Shown piece after piece: positions 1 to 10,303 of a DNA stretch of 64,000 nt. Source of the DNA: Methanotorris igneus Kol 5 (lineage in GTDB: Archaea; AGJL01; Methanococci; Methanococcales; Methanococcaceae); assembly GCF_000214415.1 (NCBI RefSeq), contig NC_015562.1, positions 744,001 to 808,000 of the forward strand, in the 5' to 3' direction. A program made the position numbers and the translations under genes. The notes beneath the pieces were generated by a model, which was given only the letters and a program-made list of their open reading frames with translations, made no database searches and had not been told where the DNA came from. Position 1 is the first letter of the stretch, and each line of letters begins with the position of its first letter.

Positions 1-2
1 CT

Positions 3-881
3 ACCCAAAACCCAAAAAACCCAATAGATGTTAATGAATTAATTCTTCCACCAAATATAAAACCAAATGTTGATTTATGGGTTGAAGGATATGATATAAT
101 TAATGATGAATTTGTTGAAGTTCCTGCTAACGCCGTATTTCACCCCTATGAAGGTAGGCGTCTTTTTAGGAGCAATACAAATGGCTTAGCATCTGGAAAT
201 ACAAGAGATGAAGCAATTTTTCATGGAATGTTGGAAGTTATTGAGAGAGATGCGTGGAGCATAGCAGAACTTTCAAGAAGAACATATAGGGGAGTTAATA
301 TAGAGGATGCAAAAAACCCTTTAATCCATGAACTCATGGAAAAATTTAGAAAGGCAAAGATAAATGTCATCTTAAAAGATTTAACAAGTGAGGTAGGTAT
401 TCCAACAATTGCTGCAATATCTGATGATGATGTTTTGAGAGACCCTGCCTTACTGTGCATGGGAGTAGGATGCCACATCCATCCAGAGATTGCTGTTTTA
501 AGGGCATTGACGGAGGTTGCTCAAAGTAGGGCAACGCAAATCCATGGAGCAAGGGAAGATGCTGTGAGGGGAGATATTGTTAGAAAAGTTAGTTATGAAA
601 GAATGAAGAGAATACATAAGAGATGGTTTGAATACAAAGAGGAAATTAGCATTTCAGACATTCCAAACAATGCAAAACTAAACCTGAAAAAGGACATGAA
701 ATTTGTTAAGAAGAGGTTAGTTGAGAGCGGCTTTGAGAGGGTTATTGTTGTAGATTTAAATAAAGTTGGGGTTGATGTTGTTAGAGTTATAATCCCAAAA
801 ATGGAAGTTTATTGCATAGATAGAGACAGAATTTCCCCATGGGCAAGGGAGAGAATAAGAAATATGGTAGATAAAAGGTGA
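3..881 (+). CDS. YcaO-domain protein (methanogenesis marker 1 type), 5' end outside window
   Basis: The reading frame is open from the window edge, so the N-terminus is missing. The visible part contains the YcaO ATP-binding signature, a Ser-Asn-Thr-Asn-Gly-Leu-Ala-Ser-Gly run followed by [16 protein letters not shown], and ends with acidic and Arg-rich segments. YcaO enzymes use ATP to activate a backbone amide. In methanogens the marker-1 family member works with TfuA in thioamidation of the McrA glycine of methyl-coenzyme M reductase, so that is the likely role here. TfuA is not in the window. The gene ends 4 bp before the next ORF, so the two may be co-transcribed. Assignment to YcaO is firm; the McrA role is family knowledge. 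Confidence 0.85.
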   Translation, partial: TQNPKNPIDVNELILPPNIKPNVDLWVEGYDIINDEFVEVPANAVFHPYEGRRLFRSNTNGLASGNTRDEAIFHGMLEVIERDAWSIAELSRRTYRGVNIEDAKNPLIHELMEKFRKAKINVILKDLTSEVGIPTIAAISDDDVLRDPALLCMGVGCHIHPEIAVLRALTEVAQSRATQIHGAREDAVRGDIVRKVSYERMKRIHKRWFEYKEEISISDIPNNAKLNLKKDMKFVKKRLVESGFERVIVVDLNKVGVDVVRVIIPKMEVYCIDRDRISPWARERIRNMVDKR

Positions 882-885
882 GACA

Positions 886-1893
886 ATGTTAGTTAATGAA
901 ATTAAAAACATTAAAGAATTTAAGGGGATAAATAAACTTAAAAAACCATTAGGTTTGGGAAAATTTAATATCTTAATTGGAAAAAACAACTCTGGAAAAA
1001 CAACAATACTTGAAAGTTTATTTTTATTTCCGAGTCCTGGAAGAGTTTATAAACTAACACCACATAATAAAACTATTTTAAACTTTATTTCAGGTGGGAG
1101 AAGTGGTATAAAAAGTTTAGTTTACAAATATGAAGGAAAGGGGAATATTGAACTTAATGTAAATTTAAATAAAAAATCACACAGATGGAAGATTACTATA
1201 TTTTCAGAAGGAAATTTTGAGGTTTTTAAAGATGGTAAAAAATGTGTGGGCATATATGGTGATTATTTAGAATTTCTAAAAGATAATCAAAAGCCAATAC
1301 ATGGTGGCAATATAGAAAAAATATCCTTAGATAGTTTGGAAACAGTTTATTTTCCTTATGACACAACTTTCATTAGAACATTGGACAATTTTCTATCACA
1401 TAATGAAAAAAGAATAATAAAAGAGAATATTCACATAAAAGTGGCTAATACAATAAGTGAGGTTTTAGATGAGAAATTTACCGAGATTGTCTTAAAAAAA
1501 GATGGTTGGTATTTGAGGAGGGAAGACGCATCTTACATTCATGTAGATGATATGGGAGATGGAGTTAAAAAAGTTGTAAGAACTATGCTTATTTTAGAAT
1601 TGTTAAAGCCAAAATTAATCCTATGGGACGATTTCGATACTGCAATGCATCCGTCAATGGTTAAAAATCTCTTAAACTATCTCATAAAAAAGGACTGGCA
1701 AGTTGTTATTTCAACACATAGTATTGATGTCCTTTACTATATTTTAGATATGGATGAAGATATACGAGTCATTACATTGAGAAAAACGCAAAGTGACATC
1801 TTAGAGCATAATACCTTCTCAATTGAGGATATTGAGGACATAATTGATGCAAATCTTGATCCAAGATATGTTTGCCAGAACTTTGAGATTTAG
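886..1893 (+). CDS. AAA/ABC-type ATPase, OLD/RecF-like
   Basis: A 335-residue ATPase with Walker A GKNNSGKT (about residues 32-39), Walker B-like LILWDDFD (about 244-251) and a switch-like STHS (about 276-279). This is the layout of single-protein SMC/OLD-type ATPases. The usual acidic pair after Walker B is DD rather than DE. It starts 4 bp after the YcaO gene and its stop touches the start region of the next gene, which has TOPRIM-like features, so the two probably act as a pair. ATPase plus TOPRIM pairs are common in phage defence (OLD, PARIS, Gabija-like), but I cannot assign this one to a named system. The substrate is unknown. Confidence 0.75.
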   Translation: MLVNEIKNIKEFKGINKLKKPLGLGKFNILIGKNNSGKTTILESLFLFPSPGRVYKLTPHNKTILNFISGGRSGIKSLVYKYEGKGNIELNVNLNKKSHRWKITIFSEGNFEVFKDGKKCVGIYGDYLEFLKDNQKPIHGGNIEKISLDSLETVYFPYDTTFIRTLDNFLSHNEKRIIKENIHIKVANTISEVLDEKFTEIVLKKDGWYLRREDASYIHVDDMGDGVKKVVRTMLILELLKPKLILWDDFDTAMHPSMVKNLLNYLIKKDWQVVISTHSIDVLYYILDMDEDIRVITLRKTQSDILEHNTFSIEDIEDIIDANLDPRYVCQNFEI

Positions 1894-1899
1894 GTGAAA

Positions 1900-2517
1900 A
1901 TGATGCTTGTTAGTGAGGAATCAAAAGATAATTTTATTGCTTTTGTAATAACAGGGAATGGAAGGTGGGAGCAAGTAATTTTAAAAAGTATCGCAAAGAG
2001 ATATAATGGAAGGGATAAGGTTTTGTACTTCCCAAAAAGTCCATTTAAACATTCAAGGAAAACGGGTTTAAGTTGTTTGGATATTTTGAGATTGGAAAAA
2101 GAAAAACTTAATATTATTAAAAAATGTGGTAAATTGTTGGTTCTTATTGATAAGGAGCACATTTCCAGTGTAGATGATATAACCAAAAAACTTGAGAGTT
2201 TAAGGGTTTTTGAAGATTTTGAAATGGAAAATAATGGAGACATAGTTAAAATCATTGGAAACTTGGGAAACAGGGAAATTGTCATCCACATTGTTATTTT
2301 TGGAAAAGAAAAATGTATTGAAGAAGATGTATCGGAGTTAATAAAACTTGAATTTGGTGAAAATATATATCCAGATAAAAATGCCATCAAGGACTTTTTA
2401 AAATCAAAAGGACTTAAAAGGAAAGATTTAATTGAAGATGCAAAAATTGAAAACTTAGAAATTGCCTTTAATCCATTGATAAGAGTAATCAAATTTTTAG
2501 AAGGTGAAAAATTATGA
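1900..2517 (+). CDS. TOPRIM-like partner of the upstream ATPase (putative)
   Basis: About 205 residues. I chose ATG 1900 over GTG 1894 because AGGTG overlaps the GTG. Spaced acidic residues resemble a degenerate TOPRIM/OLD nuclease fold: a Glu in GNGRWEQ near the N-terminus, a Leu-Ile-Asp-Lys-Glu strand end in the middle, and CIEED further on. The gene overlaps the last bases of the ATPase operon unit and its own stop overlaps the start of queD (ATGA), which indicates tight translational coupling. Function is inferred only from this layout. A plain hypothetical protein remains possible. Confidence 0.5.
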   Translation: MMLVSEESKDNFIAFVITGNGRWEQVILKSIAKRYNGRDKVLYFPKSPFKHSRKTGLSCLDILRLEKEKLNIIKKCGKLLVLIDKEHISSVDDITKKLESLRVFEDFEMENNGDIVKIIGNLGNREIVIHIVIFGKEKCIEEDVSELIKLEFGENIYPDKNAIKDFLKSKGLKRKDLIEDAKIENLEIAFNPLIRVIKFLEGEKL

Positions 2518-3014
2518 TTTTAGAGTTAAATGGACTTCATGCTGGGTTGAGGTTTTCCTCTGCACATATTGTGTTTGGTCATGAGACGTGTGGAGTGATT
2601 CATGGGCATTCTTACTATGTGGATGTTAGAATTTGTGGGGAACCAAGTGGAGAGTTTGGATTTGTGTGTGATTTTAAGGTTATAAAATCTATTGTAAAAG
2701 AGATATGTGAAACATTAGACCACAAACTGATGATTCCAAAAAACCATCCGCAAACAGAATATAAAATAGATAACGATTCAATATATTTAAAATACTGTGG
2801 AGATGGAAAAATCAAAGAATACAAAATTCCCTTAGAGGATGTAGTATTATTACCATTAAAATCCACAACTGCTGAAGAACTATCCCAATTTTTTTCAAAA
2901 TGCATAGTTGATAAATTGAAAGATATGGGGTTAATAGATAACATTAAATGGGTTGAAGCAGTAGTAAATGAGGGTATTGGTCAAGGAGCATGTTATAGAT
3001 TAAACATAAAATAA
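2514..3014 (+). CDS. queD: 6-carboxy-5,6,7,8-tetrahydropterin synthase family (QueD / PTPS)
   Basis: The 166-residue protein carries the PTPS-fold zinc ligands: a His in SSAH and the CxxxHGH motif (Cys26, His30, His32) typical of QueD rather than eukaryotic PTPS. A later Glu lies in VNEGIGQG. QueD converts dihydroneopterin triphosphate to carboxytetrahydropterin on the route to 7-deazaguanine bases, the precursors of archaeosine in tRNA. That fits the archaeosine synthase gene present elsewhere in the window. The start overlaps the previous stop (ATGA). The next gene is bpsA, the same neighbour I recall in M. jannaschii (MJ1272-MJ1273). Confidence 0.8.
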   Translation: MILELNGLHAGLRFSSAHIVFGHETCGVIHGHSYYVDVRICGEPSGEFGFVCDFKVIKSIVKEICETLDHKLMIPKNHPQTEYKIDNDSIYLKYCGDGKIKEYKIPLEDVVLLPLKSTTAEELSQFFSKCIVDKLKDMGLIDNIKWVEAVVNEGIGQGACYRLNIK

Positions 3015-3040
3015 AAATAAAAAATAACAACTAATTTCGT

Positions 3041-3057
3041 CGAAAAATATATATAAA
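3041..3057 (+). promoter_or_regulatory. BRE/TATA promoter of bpsA
   Basis: CGAAAA followed by an ATATATATA stretch matches the archaeal BRE plus TATA box. The predicted start site would be near 3082, giving a leader of about 70 nt before the bpsA ATG and its GGGAGGG ribosome-binding site. Confidence 0.55.
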
Positions 3058-3152
3058 AAGATATAAAAAAGATATAGTTAAATTAAATCAACAAAAACAA
3101 AAAGTTTTGAAAAAACCTTGCTAAGTTTCAGTGAAAAAGGGAGGGAAGCAAA

Positions 3153-4208
3153 ATGAAAGAAATAGTAGCAAAGGTAAAAGAAAGAACATCAATCCCAGTC
3201 TACGAGCGCAGTGTAGAGAACGTTATAAGCGCTATAATGACAAGTGGCGATTTTTGGAGCATTGTTGATGTAAGCGAGGAACCATTACCGTTAGTTTGTG
3301 ATATTATTGATGTTTTGAAGGAAAATGGTTATGTAGAAATTAAAGAAAACGAGATTGTTTTAACAAACAAAGGAGAAGAATTTGCAAAAGAACTCGGAAT
3401 CGGTCCAAAAATTAACGCTACATGCAAATGTTGCGAAGGAAGAGCAGTAAGTTTAGATGACTACAAGGACTTATTAGAGAGATTCAAAGAAATCGTCAAA
3501 AACAGACCACAACCATTACATGAATTTGACCAAGGTTATGTTACCCCCGAAACAACAGTTTCAAGAGTCATTTTGATGCACTCAAGAGGAGACCTCTTAA
3601 ACAAAGAAGTATTTGTCCTTGGAGATGATGATTTAACAAGTATTGCATTAATGCTCTCTGGATTACCAAAGAGAATTGCAGTTGTTGATATAGATGATAG
3701 GCTAATAAAATTCATAGAAAAAACTGCAGATGAGATTGGTTATAACAACCTTGAAATATTGACACTTGATATCAGAAAACCATTACCAGATTACTTGGTT
3801 GGTAAGTTTGATACATTCATAACAGACCCTCCAGAAACATTAAATGCGGTAAGAACTTTCATCGGTAGGGGAATAGCTACATTAAAAGGGCCAAGATGCG
3901 CAGGATACTTTGGAATAACAAGAAGAGAATCTTCAATTGACAAATGGAGAAACCTTCAAAAGATTTTAATTAATGAATTCAATGTTGTTATAACAGATAT
4001 TATAAGGAATTTCAACCACTACATAAATTGGGGATATGAAAAGGAAACAAAGGCATGGAGATTGGCACCAGTTAAAGTTCTTCCAAAGGATATTTGGTAT
4101 AGATCATATATGTATAGAATTGAAACATTAGAAGGCTCAAAAGGTTTAATGGAAGAGATGAACGTTGGGCAGGAGTTGTATGATGACGAAGAAAGTTCAA
4201 CAACATAA
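3153..4208 (+). CDS. bpsA: N4-bis(aminopropyl)spermidine synthase
   Basis: A 351-residue protein with an N-terminal winged-helix-like part, a Cys-rich TCKCC segment (about 90-94), then a Rossmann methyltransferase-like core with GDDD, a VDIDDR acidic strand and the TDPPET active-site loop. This matches BpsA, which transfers aminopropyl groups from decarboxylated SAM to spermidine to make branched polyamines that stabilise nucleic acids in hyperthermophiles. The C-terminal tail is acidic (DDEESS), as in known BpsA proteins. GGGAGGG precedes the ATG at a good distance. The gene has its own TATA promoter and no close downstream partner. Confidence 0.9.
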   Translation: MKEIVAKVKERTSIPVYERSVENVISAIMTSGDFWSIVDVSEEPLPLVCDIIDVLKENGYVEIKENEIVLTNKGEEFAKELGIGPKINATCKCCEGRAVSLDDYKDLLERFKEIVKNRPQPLHEFDQGYVTPETTVSRVILMHSRGDLLNKEVFVLGDDDLTSIALMLSGLPKRIAVVDIDDRLIKFIEKTADEIGYNNLEILTLDIRKPLPDYLVGKFDTFITDPPETLNAVRTFIGRGIATLKGPRCAGYFGITRRESSIDKWRNLQKILINEFNVVITDIIRNFNHYINWGYEKETKAWRLAPVKVLPKDIWYRSYMYRIETLEGSKGLMEEMNVGQELYDDEESSTT

Positions 4209-4349
4209 CCCACTTTTTATCTATTTTTATGCACTATTATTTGAACATTTTTTAAATTAAAATTATAAAAATTAAAATTATAAAAAGAAAAATTTAAAAA
4301 GGTTTAAACTATAAGTTTCAACAGTTATTTAGATTATGTGGTGATATTT

Positions 4350-4892
4350 ATGGAAGTTAATATGGTTGTTAGTGATGCAATGAGTACTCCAGTTATAACA
4401 GTCGATACCAACACAACCGTCTATGATGTGGCAAATATAATGAAAGAGAAAAAAATAGGTTGTGTGGTTGTTGTTGAAAAAGATTCAAAACCTTTGGGTA
4501 TTGTAACTGAGAGGGATTTAGTTATAAACATAGTAGCAAAGAATTTAAAACCAAAAGATGTTTTGGTAAAAGACATAATGACCACAAAATTAATTACAAT
4601 AAGTCCTAATGCAACACTAATGGACGCCGCAAGAAAAATGGCTGAAAAAAATATTAAGAGGCTTCCTGTTGTAGAGGGGGATAAATTACTTGGTATAATA
4701 ACAGTTAGTGACATAACAAAAATCTCTCCAAAGATTTTCGAAATTATGTATGAGATGAGTAAGATTGGCGGGGAGCTTCCATATCGTGGGGATGAATATA
4801 TTGAAGGTATTTGCGAAGTTTGTGGTAGCCAAGGTTCTGTAAGACTTGTAAATGGAAGATACATATGCGACAATTGTATTGATGAATTATAA
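4350..4892 (+). CDS. Tandem CBS-domain protein with C-terminal zinc ribbon
   Basis: About 180 residues. Two CBS motifs span residues 5-60 and 70-125, each with the GIVTERD or GIITVSD type end. A short linker leads to a CEVCG...CDNC zinc ribbon at the extreme C-terminus. CBS pairs bind adenosine nucleotides or SAM and act as metabolic sensors; the ribbon may bind DNA, RNA or protein. The frame could begin at GTG 4338, but GTGGTGAT is a ribosome-binding site for ATG 4350, so I use that. It is monocistronic and is followed about 20 bp later by a short inverted-repeat element. Confidence 0.85.
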   Translation: MEVNMVVSDAMSTPVITVDTNTTVYDVANIMKEKKIGCVVVVEKDSKPLGIVTERDLVINIVAKNLKPKDVLVKDIMTTKLITISPNATLMDAARKMAEKNIKRLPVVEGDKLLGIITVSDITKISPKIFEIMYEMSKIGGELPYRGDEYIEGICEVCGSQGSVRLVNGRYICDNCIDEL

Positions 4893-4911
4893 TTATAATT
4901 TTTAGGTTCTC

Positions 4912-5016
4912 TATAGTCGTTTGTATTATAAATTACTACAATCTTCCAATGAAATGAAGAAATAGAAATAATTTATTATACCTAAATAAGTGCAAAAAAT
5001 TCCATAAATGACTATA
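4912..5016. repeat. Short terminal-inverted-repeat element, TATAGTCGTTTG family
   Basis: It begins TATAGTCGTTTGT and ends ATAAATGACTATA, an imperfect inverted pair. The internal end (AAATAAGTGCAAAAAATTCC) is related to the end of the element at 6251-6409. No ORF is present. It looks like a non-autonomous element. Confidence 0.6.
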
Positions 5017-5477
5017 TTTTCACTTTCCAACTTTATGAGCCCAATATACAACTTATTTTAAAAGCTTTTAATTAAAAATGGCTCATATACACATATTTTA
5101 GGCAAACATTTATTAAAAATAAAGCACCATATTGAATATTTATAGTTAGTTTATCAACTTATGCACTAATCATACCTTTTTCATAAGTATGCGGTAAAAC
5201 CTTTTAGGTTTTGCCGTAATATTAAAAGACTCATCAAAATAACCATTAAAAAATAAAAAATTTGGTTTTTATCAAATAAATCGCATCAACATACATTAGA
5301 ACCTTAGAGATTTTGCTAAAAGAAACAATAATAAAAAACATTAGAAACATAATACGGTAAAATCTTTAAGGTTTTGCTAAAAAATATAGAAAGGTAGTCA
5401 GTTAAAATATACAGATGAGCCATTAAATATATTGTTTAAATATACCATTGTTTTACAAAACTATATTTAGTGAGAAA
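5017..5477. repeat. Gene-free repeat-rich intergenic stretch
   Basis: No credible ORF. About 55 bp at 5094-5147 (containing GGCAAACATTTATTAAAAAT) recur at 63385-63441. Two short hairpins built from GGTAAAACC.. and GGTTTTGCC lie at 5190-5217 and near 5352-5380. The next gene has no clear TATA box here. Confidence 0.6.
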
Positions 5478-6248
5478 ATGGTCAATCCAATAATTACATT
5501 AACAACAGATTTTGGAAGTAATGAAGGTTATGTTGGAGCAATGAAAGGTAAAATATTGTCCATACTAAGAGAACATTCAAAATCAGCAGAAATTATTGAT
5601 ATAACACATGAAATAAAACCATTTAACATTTACCATGGAGCCTATGTTCTATTAACATTCGTCCCATATTTTCCCCCATCAATACACGTTGCTGTTGTAG
5701 ATCCCACTGTAGGAAGTGAGAGAAACCCAATAGTTGTAATAACAAAAAACGACCACTACTTAATAGGGCCAGATAATGGCTTGTTCCACCATGTTGTTGA
5801 GAGATTGGGCATAAAAAGAATAATAAAAATAGATGAAGAAAAATATGCCCCATCATCAACATTTCATGGAAGGGATATATTTGCAGTAGTTGCAGCAGAA
5901 ATAGCGGTTGGGAAAGACATTGAAGGGGAGGAATTGGACTCAATAGTTAAACTAAAAACAGAACCATGTATCATACATATAGATAGATTTGGGAACATAA
6001 TTACCAACATCAAAAAAGAAGATGTTAACTTTGAGTATGGAGAGAAGGTTAAGATAAAAATTAAAAGAAACAATAAAAAAGAAAAGATTATTGAATGCAA
6101 ATTTGTTAAGTCATACTATGAGGAAGAAGATGAGTTTTTATGCCTAATAAATAGTGAAGGATTCTTGGAGATTTCAAAATTTATGGATAATGCTGCTGAA
6201 TTACTTGGAGTGGACTATTTAGATGAAATTGAAATTTTAAATGAATGA
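5478..6248 (+). CDS. SAM hydroxide adenosyltransferase (DUF62 family)
   Basis: The protein opens with ITLTTDFG and contains VDPTVG and LIGPDNG, the hallmarks of the DUF62/duf-62 family that hydrolyses S-adenosylmethionine to adenosine and methionine (related to fluorinases). The length of about 256 residues fits. A TTG at 5448 would add ten residues, but ATG 5478 lies directly before the conserved N-terminal strand and follows GTGAG, so I use it. The C-terminal half is a small beta-barrel domain as in the family. The stop codon lies 2 bp before an inverted-repeat element. Physiological role in methanogens is unclear. Confidence 0.85.
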   Translation: MVNPIITLTTDFGSNEGYVGAMKGKILSILREHSKSAEIIDITHEIKPFNIYHGAYVLLTFVPYFPPSIHVAVVDPTVGSERNPIVVITKNDHYLIGPDNGLFHHVVERLGIKRIIKIDEEKYAPSSTFHGRDIFAVVAAEIAVGKDIEGEELDSIVKLKTEPCIIHIDRFGNIITNIKKEDVNFEYGEKVKIKIKRNNKKEKIIECKFVKSYYEEEDEFLCLINSEGFLEISKFMDNAAELLGVDYLDEIEILNE

Positions 6249-6250
6249 TT

Positions 6251-6409
6251 TATAGCCGTTTGCATTATAAATGGCCACAACCCCTAATAAAATTATAACA
6301 AGGAAATGGCATTATTTGAAATTTTAACCATAATTTAGTCCCCCTTTCAAAATTCCATTATGATTCCATTATGCCTGAATATATGCAAAGAATTTCACAA
6401 ACGGCTATA
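6251..6409. repeat. Terminal-inverted-repeat element, TATAGCCGTTTG family
   Basis: TATAGCCGTTTG at the left is matched by CAAACGGCTATA at the right, a perfect 12-bp inverted repeat. The interior is AT-rich and non-coding. The right third resembles that of the 4912-5016 element. It begins 2 bp after a stop codon. Confidence 0.65.
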
Positions 6410-6539
6410 TTTCATATTTTATGATTTAGGTTTTTGCTTATAATGTTTTTCTCTCTTCTTTCTCCTAAATTTAAAAACAAAAATCTAACTTTTTTGAAAA
6501 ATTAAATTTGAAAAAATTAAAAATTTACGGGGTGTTTTT

Positions 6540-7649
6540 ATGAAAGGATTTTGTTATAGATGTGGTATTGAGGATGAATTAATTGAAGGTTTGTGTCCAG
6601 TTTGTTATGCAATGGAGAATCCTTTAATAGATGTGCCAGATATTGTTGAGATAGAAGTTTGCCACATGTGTGGGTCATATAAGAGGAGAGTTTGGCAAAA
6701 TCCAAAAGGAAATGACGTATATGAAATTTTAGATGAAATTGCATACTTTGCAACAAAAGATAACATAGAGAAACATCATCCAGATATTGACGTTGAGATA
6801 ATCCCACATGAACCAAGACAGCTTCCAGGAGGTAAGCGTTCAAGGGTTGAGATTCCAGTTACAGTAATAGCAACTGGAAAATTGGCTGGAGAAAAACAAG
6901 AAAGGGAAGAAAAGAAAGACATAGTCGTGCATTTAAAAATGGTTCAATGTCCAAGATGCTCAAGATACAAATCAAACTACTATGTGGCAACACTTCAAGT
7001 TAGGGCAATGAATAGGTTTTTAACTGATGAGGAAGTTGAAGAACTCGATAAGTTCATAAGAGAAGAAGTAGCAAAAAGATTGGAAAAGGATAGAATGGCA
7101 TTTATAACCAAATTTACAAGATTAAAGGAAGGAATTGATTACCAAATGGGTTCAATGGGTGGAGCAAGAAACATTGCCCAAGCAATAAAGGCAAGATATG
7201 GAGGTAAAATAACGGAAACTGCAAAATTGGTTGGAGTTGACAAAGATACTGGAAAAAATCAATATAGGATAACCATTGTTGTAAGAATTCCAGAGTATAA
7301 AGTTGGGGATGTTGTGGAGTATAATGAAAAATTGCACGTTGTCACTTCAATGAATGAAAACAAATTATATATGCTCACCATGGACAATAGAAGAGATAAA
7401 ATTTCATTATCATGGAATGAAGTTGAAAAACATACAAAATTGGTAAAAAAAGGAGATGAGTGTAGCACATCAACAGTTATCTCAGTAACAAAGGACAACA
7501 TCATAGTAATGGATGATGAAACATACGAGGTCTATGAATTAGATAAAGTCATGGAGATAAAAGAAGGGGATAAGGTTAAGATATTTAAAAAAGATAATGT
7601 AGCATACTTCATAGGCAAAATTGAAGGGAAAAAGTTGATTTTTAGTTAA
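6540..7649 (+). CDS. NMD3-family ribosome biogenesis protein
   Basis: The 369-residue protein begins with a zinc-binding N-terminus (CYRCG, CPVC, CHMCGS) followed by another Cys pair CPRCSRY near residue 138. This is the archaeal NMD3 N-terminal zinc region. The C-terminal half has two small beta-barrel segments (the eIF5A/OB-like part of NMD3), for example [17 protein letters not shown]. Eukaryotic NMD3 exports the 60S subunit; the archaeal form is presumed to act in large-subunit maturation. A GGGGTG ribosome-binding site lies 8 bp before the ATG. No operon partner is evident. Confidence 0.8.
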   Translation: MKGFCYRCGIEDELIEGLCPVCYAMENPLIDVPDIVEIEVCHMCGSYKRRVWQNPKGNDVYEILDEIAYFATKDNIEKHHPDIDVEIIPHEPRQLPGGKRSRVEIPVTVIATGKLAGEKQEREEKKDIVVHLKMVQCPRCSRYKSNYYVATLQVRAMNRFLTDEEVEELDKFIREEVAKRLEKDRMAFITKFTRLKEGIDYQMGSMGGARNIAQAIKARYGGKITETAKLVGVDKDTGKNQYRITIVVRIPEYKVGDVVEYNEKLHVVTSMNENKLYMLTMDNRRDKISLSWNEVEKHTKLVKKGDECSTSTVISVTKDNIIVMDDETYEVYELDKVMEIKEGDKVKIFKKDNVAYFIGKIEGKKLIFS

Positions 7650-7670
7650 AAAATTAATTTTGGTAATATT

Positions 7671-7857
7671 ATGGTAAAAGTTGAGGATTACACATCTGGG
7701 AGGATATTAAAAAGACCAAAATTACATTTTTTCTCTTAAAATTTATTAATTATACAATTTCATCAGAACTTATTCATCAGAACTTGCTATTAAGGAGATA
7801 AATACGTTTGAATCCATTGTTAAAGTTCAAAAATTAAAAAATGAAATTATTTGGTGA
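7671..7857 (+). pseudogene. Decayed small ORF with internal duplication
   Basis: An ATG at 7671 opens a 22-codon frame (MVKVEDYTSGRILKRPKL...) that stops near 7739. In another frame the next 100 bp still reads as plausible protein ending KNEIIW. Between them a segment containing TCATCAGAACTT is present twice in direct repeat with a 1-nt difference, which explains one frame change. I do not recognise the family. It may be a broken small gene of about 57 residues, or chance. Confidence 0.3.
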
Positions 7858-7861
7858 TGGT

Positions 7862-9028
7862 ATGGTTAAAATTGAGATAGATAAAAGAGCATACAACTCA
7901 ATACAAAATTTTTCAAGGTTAATTTATACAAACGCAGTTGTTAATAAGGAGGACTTACCAGACAAGGAGGACATAATAACACTAACCTATAAAGGAAAGT
8001 TTGTTGCAAAGGCCATTTATAGCCCAAAATCAGTAATTATTAAAGTTTTAACAACAAAAGATGAAGAAATTAACAAAGAATTTTTTTATAATAGGATAAA
8101 GAAGGCAAATGATTACAGAACAAAAATCCTCAACTTTAAAGACACCTATAGAATGATTTATGCTGAGGCAGATGGATTACCAACAATAATTTTGGATAAA
8201 TACAATGAAATAGGAGCAATGCAGGTGAGTTCAAAGGTTATGGAAAGATATTTGGATATTATTGTTGAGTGTTTGGAGGAATTTGGCTTAGAGACCATTT
8301 ATGTCAAAAGAGGGAAAAAAGGAGATAAAATTAAGGAGAGGGTCTATGGAGACAAAAGTAAATTTGAGACAATAATCGAGGAGGGATACGAAAATCAAAA
8401 ACCTGCAAAATTTAAGGTTAATGTCAAAGGACATAAAACTGGATTTTTCTTAGACCAAAGGAATAATAGATTAGATCTTAGAGATTACATAAAAGAGGGG
8501 GATAGAGTTTTGGATATTTGTTGCTATACTGGAGGCTTTTCAGTCCATGCGGCATTGGAAGGGGCAGAGGTCGTTGGAGTTGACATCTCAAATAAAGCAA
8601 TAGAGGTTGCAGAGGAAAATATGGAGCTAAATGGCATTCCAAAAGATAAATACGAGTTTATTGTCGGAGATGCGTTTGCGGTCATGGAGGAGATGATTGA
8701 GGATGGAGAGAAATTTGATGTTGTTATCCTCGATCCACCCGCATTTACAACTACAAAGAAAAATTTAAAGAATGCATTAAGGGCATATAGCACTTTAAAT
8801 TATTTGGGTATTAAATTGGCAAAAAGAATACTCGTTACATGTTCATGCTCCCATCACGTAGATAGGGAAACATTTAGAAAAACTGTTGTATCCTCTGCAT
8901 ATAGAGCAAAAAAAGAACTCAGACAAATTGGAGGATATAGAACCCAATCCCCAGACCACATAATAACTATGGCAAACAAAAACTTAGAGTATCTAAAATG
9001 TCTATTTTTCCACATAAATGAACAATAA
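7862..9028 (+). CDS. Class I SAM-dependent rRNA cytosine methyltransferase (RlmI-like)
   Basis: About 388 residues. An N-terminal PUA-like domain (residues 1-70) precedes a THUMP-like linker and a Rossmann methyltransferase core with SAM motif VLDICCYTGGFSVHAA, acidic VVGVDIS, the catalytic loop VILDPPAF and a TCSCSHH segment. This arrangement matches the RlmI/YccW family of 23S rRNA m5C methyltransferases and the M. jannaschii homologue MJ1653. ATG 7862 follows GGTGATGG and is preferred over ATG 7841. The last Cys-containing motifs are typical of m5C enzymes. Exact target base unknown. Confidence 0.85.
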   Translation: MVKIEIDKRAYNSIQNFSRLIYTNAVVNKEDLPDKEDIITLTYKGKFVAKAIYSPKSVIIKVLTTKDEEINKEFFYNRIKKANDYRTKILNFKDTYRMIYAEADGLPTIILDKYNEIGAMQVSSKVMERYLDIIVECLEEFGLETIYVKRGKKGDKIKERVYGDKSKFETIIEEGYENQKPAKFKVNVKGHKTGFFLDQRNNRLDLRDYIKEGDRVLDICCYTGGFSVHAALEGAEVVGVDISNKAIEVAEENMELNGIPKDKYEFIVGDAFAVMEEMIEDGEKFDVVILDPPAFTTTKKNLKNALRAYSTLNYLGIKLAKRILVTCSCSHHVDRETFRKTVVSSAYRAKKELRQIGGYRTQSPDHIITMANKNLEYLKCLFFHINEQ

Positions 9029-9057
9029 AATAATAAGAAAATGATAATTTAGAAAAA

Positions 9058-9287
9058 TATAGTTGTGTGCGTTAGAAGTTTAGGCGAAAACTCCTGCGGA
9101 GTTTTCGCTGCTCGAACCTTCGCTTCGATGAACATAACTTCAATAAAATTTATGGGGTATTAAATACTCAATTTCAAAATTTAAAGGAGGAAAAATGACC
9201 ACTTAAAATTTTATAAGTTTTTATAATAAGTTTAAAAATTAATGGCAAAACCCCTAGGTTTTGCCGTATATTTCGCACACAACTATA
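9058..9287. repeat. Hairpin-module inverted-repeat element, TATAGTTGTGTGCG family, type A
   Basis: Perfect 14-bp ends TATAGTTGTGTGCG and CGCACACAACTATA. Inside are hairpins GCGAAAACTCC/GGAGTTTTCGC, a Ser-codon-like CTTCGCTTCG loop and GGCAAAACC/GGTTTTGCC. Close relatives lie at 32165-32387 and, inverted, at 59643-59879. Non-coding. Confidence 0.75.
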
Positions 9288-9328
9288 ATTAAAGTAACAA
9301 AGAGCAAATAAGGAATTTGAAAAAGAAT

Positions 9329-10144
<816 letters not shown>

Positions 10145-10303
10145 TTAGATGTTTAATCAAGACAAATTAAGGAATGTAAGCGTAAAAATTCAATAATGAA
10201 AGATAATTATATTATGAAAGATAATTAATAAATAATATTAATAAAGATAATTATATATTATAATCATAATTAATCTCATTTTAATCTCATTGAAGTTTAT
10301 GCC

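Noticed and set aside
756-989. 77-residue minus-strand ORF between the YcaO and ATPase genes
   Set aside because: It lies opposite two well supported genes and has hydrophobic, low-complexity composition typical of the complement of AT-rich coding sequence.
5017-5477. CRISPR array suggested by repeated short hairpins with GGTTTTGCC
   Set aside because: The repeated units are irregularly spaced, palindromic and variable, with no fixed-length spacers. They belong to the hairpin-module elements. The same applies to 63226-63640.
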